A stretch of 64,000 nucleotides of DNA from Fulvia fulva (lineage: Eukaryota > Ascomycota > Dothideomycetes > Mycosphaerellales > Mycosphaerellaceae): NCBI RefSeq assembly GCF_020509005.1, contig NC_063012.1, positions 10,230,001 through 10,294,000 of the forward strand, in the 5' to 3' direction. Positions 57,902 to 64,000 of the stretch are shown here, piece after piece. Under the pieces are notes generated by a model. It was not told the origin of the DNA and did not search any database. It saw only the letters and a program-made list of their open reading frames with translations. Positions within the stretch are counted from its first letter, which is position 1; each line of letters opens with the position of its first letter. A program made the position numbers and the translations under genes.

Positions 57902-58824
57902 GCTGGGCTAGACTGTGTGGGTGGTGGTCTGTGATGTGAGGTGTTGTTTGTTTGAATGATACTTTTTTGCTGTGGGGGCAGTGTTGTTTCAAGCAGGGAG
58001 TGTGGCCGTGAGGAGTGGCAGCAGAGGGCGAGTATATACAGCGCGGAAGGAGGAGATGCACTACTGACGATGAACCGTTCGGGAGCGCCGCGGTACGTCA
58101 TATTTCCAAAAGACCGCTTTGAGGCCAGTGCGGCCCCTGTTCAATCGTCAAAGCATCAGACGCAACTCAGCACCACTCATTGTTGTCCAGGCTACCGGGC
58201 CTGTTCTAACATCTACCACAACACCGGACACGGCATCTTGCGGTCCAGCTCCTTCCCATTCGTCCACCCGACAGCTCTCATCTTGTTTCTCAATCAAGCT
58301 GTGCCCGTAGCGCGTGCAGCTGCACAACGCCGAATCTCCATAGCAACACAGACATTCCGCGCCAGCGACGTCAGACGCAAAGCTTATTCGCCCGGAAAGG
58401 AGACACGAGTTGGCTGAGGGCGGCAACGCGGTGGCTCGATCTTCGAAGCAGAAAGCAGTTACACGACTCATCATCATAAGTGCTTTCCTCGCGCTCCCGT
58501 AGTCAGCCTGACATCTTGTCATGAAGCATGTGAGTCACTCTGAGTCCGCGGGAAGCCTGTTGATGAGAGTGCAATGCTCAAGGACACGATTCAGGATATT
58601 TGTACATTAACGGTCGTGGCCCAAAGTCTACAAACTAAACGTACAGTCCCAGCAAGTGCATCAAGAACCACCTTCTGGACCATGTCTGTAACTCCTCAGG
58701 TCCGGGAAAGTACACTCCCCAATAGAACAACGCCTGTGCCGATCTGCAAGTAGAGTACATCCTCACGCTACTATGCTTCTTGCGCAAAATGCATGTTGGA
58801 GGCTGCTGAAGTGACAATATCAAT
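57902..58824. other. Region between PIL1 and the large nuclear-type gene
   Basis: Holds the PIL1 promoter and the 3' side of the next minus-strand gene. A plus-strand frame 58,070-58,417 (MNRSGAPRYVIF..., ends PGKETRVG) and an overlapping one at 58,119-58,310 starting with an Arg-rich MRPVRPLFNRQSIRRNS could be read as a small mitochondrial protein. They overlap in different phases, and a minus-strand frame (58,148-58,522) is open as well, so I do not call a gene. Confidence 0.4.
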
Positions 58825-61150
58825 CTATTGATCTATAACCACAGCTCCTGGATGAGGAAAGTTGGATCGTGACATGACCCCTTGGCCAGGCATGCCATTA
58901 CCCTGATTAAGCGCCGGAGACGCAGAGCCAGATTCATATCCAGATGGCTGTTTGTGGGCGACTCTGATAGTCTCCGGAGATGGAGTATCGGTCACCTCGA
59001 TTGGTGCTGAGTTTCGAGGAACCTGTGACAGTGGCGGTGGAAGATTGTGTACCCGCGGTGGAGCATTGACAGCGGTGAAGCCGCCAGTGACCGGCTTCAT
59101 CGTCTGAATAGCAGGGGCTGCTGTTTGTGCAGTGTGAGAATGATTTTCTCCAATGCCGTCGGTGTCGATCTCGATCGGACTACCAGCGTCACCCTTGACT
59201 GATTCTAGAATGCAATGTCAGCAACTCGTCTTGAGGGAATTTTCAATAGATCTTACCTGAACGAGGTCTGTGTTGACCTTGAGGACCAGCACTTGGGTTG
59301 CTATGCATGGCAGGAGACGCGCCTGCGGTTCCAGCGGGCTGCGCGGTCTGCCGTACAGCACTTGGAGACCGAGAAGGGGCCATGCCCTGAGGCGTGCCTG
59401 GCGCCTGTGATGTCACATGCAGTGGGTTGTTGTATGGCTGGCGAATGGCAAGCTGCACTGGTGGTCCCATGGTATTCTGGTCCCGTTGTCGTAACATGTC
59501 TTCTTCAGCCTTGGCATTAGCTTCCCTCTGCTTCCGAACCTTGGTCTTGTGGGCCGTGATCTGAGCTCCGTACGACATGCATTGCCAGTTCGTATTATCC
59601 TTGACGCCCTGGTTGATCAGATGATCGATCTGCATGTACAGACGTCGAAGAGCTCGAGACAGCTCGACGGGCAGAATTCCATTGACTTGTAAGCAGCCAG
59701 AGTCCAGGACCGACTGGAAGCTCTTGATTGCCATGCCCTCTGGAGTGTTGGCCATGTCAAAGTGGATGATTGGACCGAGAGTCAGTTGCTGTGCCGAGTC
59801 ATCATACCGTCGAGGCCGGCCTGGCCCACGCTTCACTGGCTGCATCTGCTGTTGCTGCATCTGGTGCTGATGCTGCGCTTGAAATTGTTGGGTGACCTGA
59901 TGGTTGATGCGCTGCTGTGCCCAAGACCTCAAGGCGTTTTGTATGAACTGGATGCCAAATGACAGAGGATTGTCGACCATGCCCGGCTGTGGGAGCATGC
60001 GATCCAGCGGGTCGCGAGTCTCCTCTTCGGTGGGCTCATCGTCGTCTTCATCCTCGTCGTCATCGTCGTCAAAGTTGGACAAGAAGTTAGCTACCTCGTC
60101 CCCACCAAGGTTCGGGCCTTGGCCAGGTTCAGCTGGCTTCTGAGCTTTGGCAGGCTTCGGTGGTTTCGCCACCTTAGGCGGCTGCTCGGATGGAGGCGTA
60201 TGCGGCATGGCCGGGACTCCACCAAAGTTTGTCAATGCTGAAGAGAGATTCTCGAGCTTGCGGATCATGACTAGGATGGTGTCGGGCTGCATTGGCTTTG
60301 GATCATGCACGATGTCAATAAAGTTGACAACTGGCTGAGGCATAGGAACAGGTCGCGGTGGTGGTGGAGGTCGCTGATGGACAGGAGGCGCTCGCGGATA
60401 AGGTGGTGGTATCTGAGGCCTTCCGCCTTGTTGTGGTACCTGGCCCGGTTGCGAGGGGACCTGGATTTGGGATGACATTGGAAGCGAGTGTTGATGGGTG
60501 TGTTGTTGTATAGGAAATTGAGGAGCTTGTGACTGAGGTGGCGGAAGTGCTTGGTCTCTTGGTGACTCGACAGATCTTGCAACCTGCACATGCGTAGCTG
60601 GAGCCTTCTTGGCAGGCTCCACTTTTTCTTTTCGCTTTGGAGCGGAGCTGGCCTTGGTGCCTTTCGGTTTTGCCACTGGGCCGCCAGCAACATAGTACGA
60701 CATGAAGTCACCGTACTGTTCCTCCTCGACAGGCTCAGGATCAATGAATGGAGACTCTGCTCTCTCCGAAGGCGGCGCAGAGGGTGGTGCGGATGACAGC
60801 GAGGACAGTCCTGACGATGGGGCAGGCGATGATTGACTCTGCCTGCCAGAGACCTGCTCCGGCTCTGGTCGCTCGACAGCATTTGAGGAGGCTCTAGATT
60901 TGACATGCCGTTGCGGGCGCGATACTGCAATGGTATCGCCTGAGGCTTCGTTCTGGTTTTCATCCTTGGCCCTGACATTGAGCTTCAGGCGAGGCTTCTT
61001 GGCGGGCGGTGGTTGATCATCTGGAGATGAGTCCGCTGCAGGAGTAGGTGTCTGCATTGGACTCTCGCTCGTTTCGTTGGAATGTTCTGACTTGGTTTTG
61101 TTGGGCCTGCCATTTGCCATGGGCATCGCGCCTCCGTTTCCGGGTGCCAT
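58825..61150 (-). CDS. Large low-complexity nuclear-type protein (uncharacterised)
   Basis: Two exons, 61,150-59,257 and 59,204-58,825, with a 52-bp intron (GTAAGA..CTAG), giving about 757 residues from MAPGNGG. An in-frame ATG at 61,300 would add 50 residues. The first half is Pro/Gln/Ser-rich with Lys-rich patches. A conserved-looking helical block (VNFIDIVHDPKPMQPDTIL, then RKLENLSSAL) is followed by an acidic run (NFDDDDDEDEDDDEP), and an AT-hook-like KRGPGRPRR. The most structured part is GPIIHFDMANTPEGMAIKSF through LRRLYMQIDHLINQGVKDN and a coiled, charged segment. The composition fits a chromatin or transcription cofactor, but I do not recognise the family. The C-terminal exon is again low complexity. 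Confidence 0.8.
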
Positions 61151-61300
61151 GCCTCGTTCTGTGGCCAGTTTGTATTTTCTTATTTTAGCCGTCGATATGC
61201 GGTTGGTGAAGTGAAACACGTCAACTTGTGGTGGGCGACTCGACATGTATGCGGCAAGAGGCAAATTTTCGAATGGACCAGAGTCGGAGGTAGCAAGCAC

Positions 61301-62016
61301 GCGCGTGGACCCACTTTGGCACGTGAACCAGGAGGCGTGAGCCTCAAATCATGCAAGCGATGCGCATGTGTATGTGAATGGAATCGCCACCAGATACGGC
61401 AGGCGCCAATATCGTATGGTGACTGCACGCTTCCGAGCGTGTCCAGCGATGGTATCGTGCTGGACGTTGTTGTTGTAATGAAAGAATCCAAGAAGGCGGC
61501 AGACCACTCCCCAGTCAAGACAACCTGGAGCAACGTCCGGAAGTTGCCGTGGATGAACAAAAGTCGACTCTAGGCAGGTGCACATCTCACACATCGACGA
61601 CTGGCAACACGATCTGATGGCTCTACATAATGTTTTCGTGCAGTATCAGATCTGTACGCCAGATCATAGTGTCTTCTTGTCCGCCTGCTCTTGAAGCAAG
61701 AGTGTTTCACATGGCCCAGCACGATAACAAGCTCTGTGCAATTGTACATTGCCAATAAGAGTGGAAATCCCTTTCGCTGTATGATATTGCGGGATGCCAT
61801 GCTGGTCTAGACTGATCTTCAAAGCATGTCAGAGCCGCATCGCGGTGCTCCGCGAAGACCGTTCCCCTCGATTCACTGCTCGTCGCTCGTCGTTCTTGCC
61901 AAGCCTGAGCACGCTAGGCCGAACGTTGATCCGAAGTGAGAGCTGTTCAAGACGTAGCTCTTCCCATGCCGTGAACAGTCAATCTTTCAAGCAACGGACC
62001 ACCTGTTCTTTTTACC
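61301..62016. other. Divergent promoter region
   Basis: Between the large minus-strand gene and SWP1. Overlapping short frames on both strands show no family pattern. A start at 61,300 for the large gene would use the left edge. Confidence 0.5.
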
Positions 62017-63025
62017 ATGAGACTGTTACAATCGCTTGGTGTGATCGCCATTGCCCTCTCTTCTGTCGCGACTGCCGCAAGCTTGTGGACCTTTGACGAT
62101 GCGACGTTGCAGATCGCAACCAAGGGCGCAGAGCCAGTGAAGCAGAAGTACGTCGTCGGCCAGCGACGAATTTGCTGAATATGGCTGATATGTGCTTGCT
62201 TAGACTCAACGCAGACTCGCCAGTCTCTTCTTCCTCACCAGTCACACTTCCTGCCGCATCGACGCTGAAGATTCTCCTGACCGCGAAGGAGGGCAAGACT
62301 GGCAAGCGACCGCACCAAGCCTTCCTTACCCTGCAAGATCCCGATACTGGTTTGGAAGAGTCGCTGGCATTCAGTGTGAAGGATAATGGCAAGGCGACTG
62401 TCGCCGTGGTACGTCAACAACCATCCATAAAAGCACCACGTCTCACGTCTACGTTGCGCTGCAAGGATGCCTCAGGCTAACACGAGTACGACGACAGGCT
62501 CCTAAAGACCTCCCATTCCAGCTTCTGACCAGGTCCAAGCCTCTCAAGGCTTCTATTACGCTCGCATCTTTCGGCTCGTCGACCCCATATAACAGCCAAG
62601 CGTTCAACCTAAAGATCGAGAAAGACACCAGCAACCCACCCGTGATCCCTTCCCCACCAGAGCGCTACACCAGCAAGCCCGAAATCCACCACGTCTTCCG
62701 CGAAGATCCCCGCCAGCCTCCCACCATCATCAGCCTGTTCTTTACACTCGCCATCTTGGTCACATTGCCAGCATGGATTGGAGGTGTGATGTATCTGGGC
62801 GGGAACTTTGACCACGTGGGCAAGGCATTTGGTGCTAACCCGGTGGCACATGGCTTGTTCTTCGGAAGCATCGTCGCCATGGAAGGCGTTTTCTTCCTAT
62901 ACTACTCAAGCTGGAACCTTTTTCAGACTCTGCCTGTGGCTGCGGTGGTGGGAATGGTGGCATATGTCAGTGGCAGCAGGGCCTTGACTGAGGTGCAAGA
63001 AAGACGCTTGGCTGGCGAACGATAG
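62017..63025 (+). CDS. SWP1: Oligosaccharyltransferase subunit Swp1/ribophorin II
   Basis: Non-catalytic subunit of the ER oligosaccharyltransferase complex that transfers the lipid-linked glycan to Asn-X-Ser/Thr. 287 residues, equal in size to yeast Swp1. Exons 62,017-62,147, 62,204-62,408 and 62,498-63,025; introns of 56 and 89 bp, the second with a CTAAC branch site. A signal peptide (MRLLQSLGVIAIALSSVATA) is followed by a lumenal beta-rich domain and a RPHQAFLTLQDPDTGLEES segment typical of the family. The YTSKPEIHHVFREDPRQPP linker precedes three membrane segments (about 197-220, 235-255 and 258-275), and the tail is short and charged. The start is fixed by the signal peptide. Confidence 0.92.
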
Positions 63026-63305
63026 ATGAGATATGGAGATACACGTCGAAGTGCTCGACATGTCGAATGTAGCATACCACAGGCACGGAGCCAGCAATGA
63101 CACGCAGAAGTGCTGTACAATACCCCACAGTTCCTGCGTCTGATGAAAGGATGAGGGCCTTCTTGAAACTCCCTAGCCACGCACTCTTATCAGGACTTGC
63201 ACCAGAAAGCAAGGAATGCCGTCAACAGCAGCAAGAGACGAAAAGCTCTTCCATAGAATCATCCAAATCGTCTACAAGACATCCAATTCACAACTGCGTC
63301 TGCAT

Positions 63306-63981
63306 CTATGCCTTGAGCAACCCATTGTCCTCCAAGTACTTTGTGATGATCACAACGGCCTCCTCAACGCTAGTCTTCTCGGAATGTATATGAATCTCCG
63401 GCTTCTCTGGTGCCTCGTAAGGAGCACTAATACCTGTGAACTCCTTAATCTCGCCAGCTCGTGCCTTCTTGTAGAGACCCTTAGGATCGCGCTTCTCTGC
63501 CTCCTCTACGGGAATGTCGACGAAGACCTCGATGAAGGGCAGTGGGGAGTCGGTGTTGATCGTATCGGCGTGGAGCTTGCGGGCGAGCTCACGGTCGGCT
63601 TTGTAGGGCGAGATGAAGGAGGTGAGGGCGATTGTTGTGGAGTCGGCGAAGAGTTTGGCGACCTGTGTTGGAGGGGAAGGTTAGTGGAGGGTGGGAAATG
63701 TGCATGAAGTGTGTTGTGTACCTCTGCAATTCGGCGAATGTTCTCCTCACGATCCTTGGGTGAGAAGCCAAGGTCTTTGTTCAAGCCGAATCGAACATTG
63801 TCGCCGTCGAGTCTGTATGTCTGCAGACCAAGGTGGAGAAGGTGCTGTTCGAGAGCTGTTGCAATGGTTGACTTGCCAGAGGCAGAGAGACCAGTGAACC
63901 AGACGGTCGCGCCCTTCTGCTTGCGGAGCTCGCTACGCTCCTTGCGGGACAGACCATCGTGCCATGTGATGTTGCTGTGCA
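63306..63981 (-). CDS. MET14: Adenylyl-sulfate (APS) kinase, 5' end outside the window
   Basis: Phosphorylates APS to PAPS in sulfate assimilation. Exons 63,981-63,722 and 63,662-63,306 with a 59-bp intron. A CTAACAG acceptor directly before TGCACAGCAAC implies that the start codon is split (A|TG) by a further intron whose first exon lies beyond 64,000. With that the protein is about 205 residues, like yeast Met14. P-loop GLSASGKST at 31-39, then [18 protein letters not shown] (substrate loop), [15 protein letters not shown] and the C-terminal lid region. All family motifs are present. An alternative GTG start at 63,982 is unlikely. Confidence 0.93.
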
Positions 63982-64000
63982 CTGTTAGACACGAATTCGA

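Noticed and set aside
58070..58522. Overlapping plus and minus frames between PIL1 and the large gene
   Set aside because: Three phases are open at once, there is no family match, and the region is expected to be the PIL1 promoter; evidence does not favour one frame.

Overview
The window looks like a chromosome segment of a filamentous ascomycete (Pezizomycotina, probably a Dothideomycete). The reasons are short 50-90 bp introns with GT..AG ends and CTAAC/CTGAC branch points, a Pil1-type eisosome gene, and retroelements mutated in the repeat-induced point mutation (RIP) manner, with CpA changed to TpA on both strands. It has two very different halves.

Positions 1 to about 47,141 are a nested retroelement block with no intact host gene. 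In order: a Tad1/I-type LINE (1-3112); a second, 5'-truncated LINE directly behind its tail (3113-3220, resuming at 10,400), split by chromovirus LTR-A (3221-10,394, minus); a tail fragment of chromovirus C (about 11,385-12,115); chromovirus B copy 1 (12,119-19,346, plus); part of a Gag pseudogene D carrying solo LTR G; a Ty1/copia element E (20,431-25,966, minus) with a perfect TTAAC duplication; LINE ORF1 sequence with solo LTR F; stub ends of two more LTR elements (G and F); chromovirus C (28,308-35,906, plus); LINE ORF1 in the opposite orientation; chromovirus B copy 2 (37,213-44,453, minus); the other part of Gag D; and two inverted 1133-bp deleted Fot1/pogo transposons (44,715-45,847 and 46,009-47,141). 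Coding frames are riddled with TAG/TAA from CAG/CAA/TGG codons, so nearly every open frame in this half is an antisense or chance shadow.

The most informative structure is the exchange of target-site duplications between the two B copies. Copy 1 is flanked by AAGAT and ACTTA, and copy 2, read in its own orientation, by ACTTA and AAGAT. This is expected if the two inverted copies recombined and flipped the 17.9 kb between them. One Gag reading frame, now split between 44,714-44,459 (minus) and 19,352 onward (plus), becomes continuous in frame when the inversion is undone.

From about 47.15 kb to the end the composition is normal and genes are dense: an AT-hook protein (minus); a twin CX9C protein (plus); a ZIP zinc transporter (plus, 4 exons); a possible 48-residue two-exon gene (minus); a short-chain dehydrogenase (plus, 5 exons); a DapA/aldolase-family enzyme (minus, 2 exons); the eisosome protein Pil1 (minus, 3 exons); a large low-complexity nuclear-type protein (minus, 2 exons); the oligosaccharyltransferase subunit Swp1/ribophorin II (plus, 3 exons); and APS kinase of sulfate assimilation (minus, 5' end beyond the window). 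These genes belong to unrelated pathways and do not form an obvious cluster. I found no CRISPR, rRNA or tRNA. All exon models are read by eye and not supported by transcripts.
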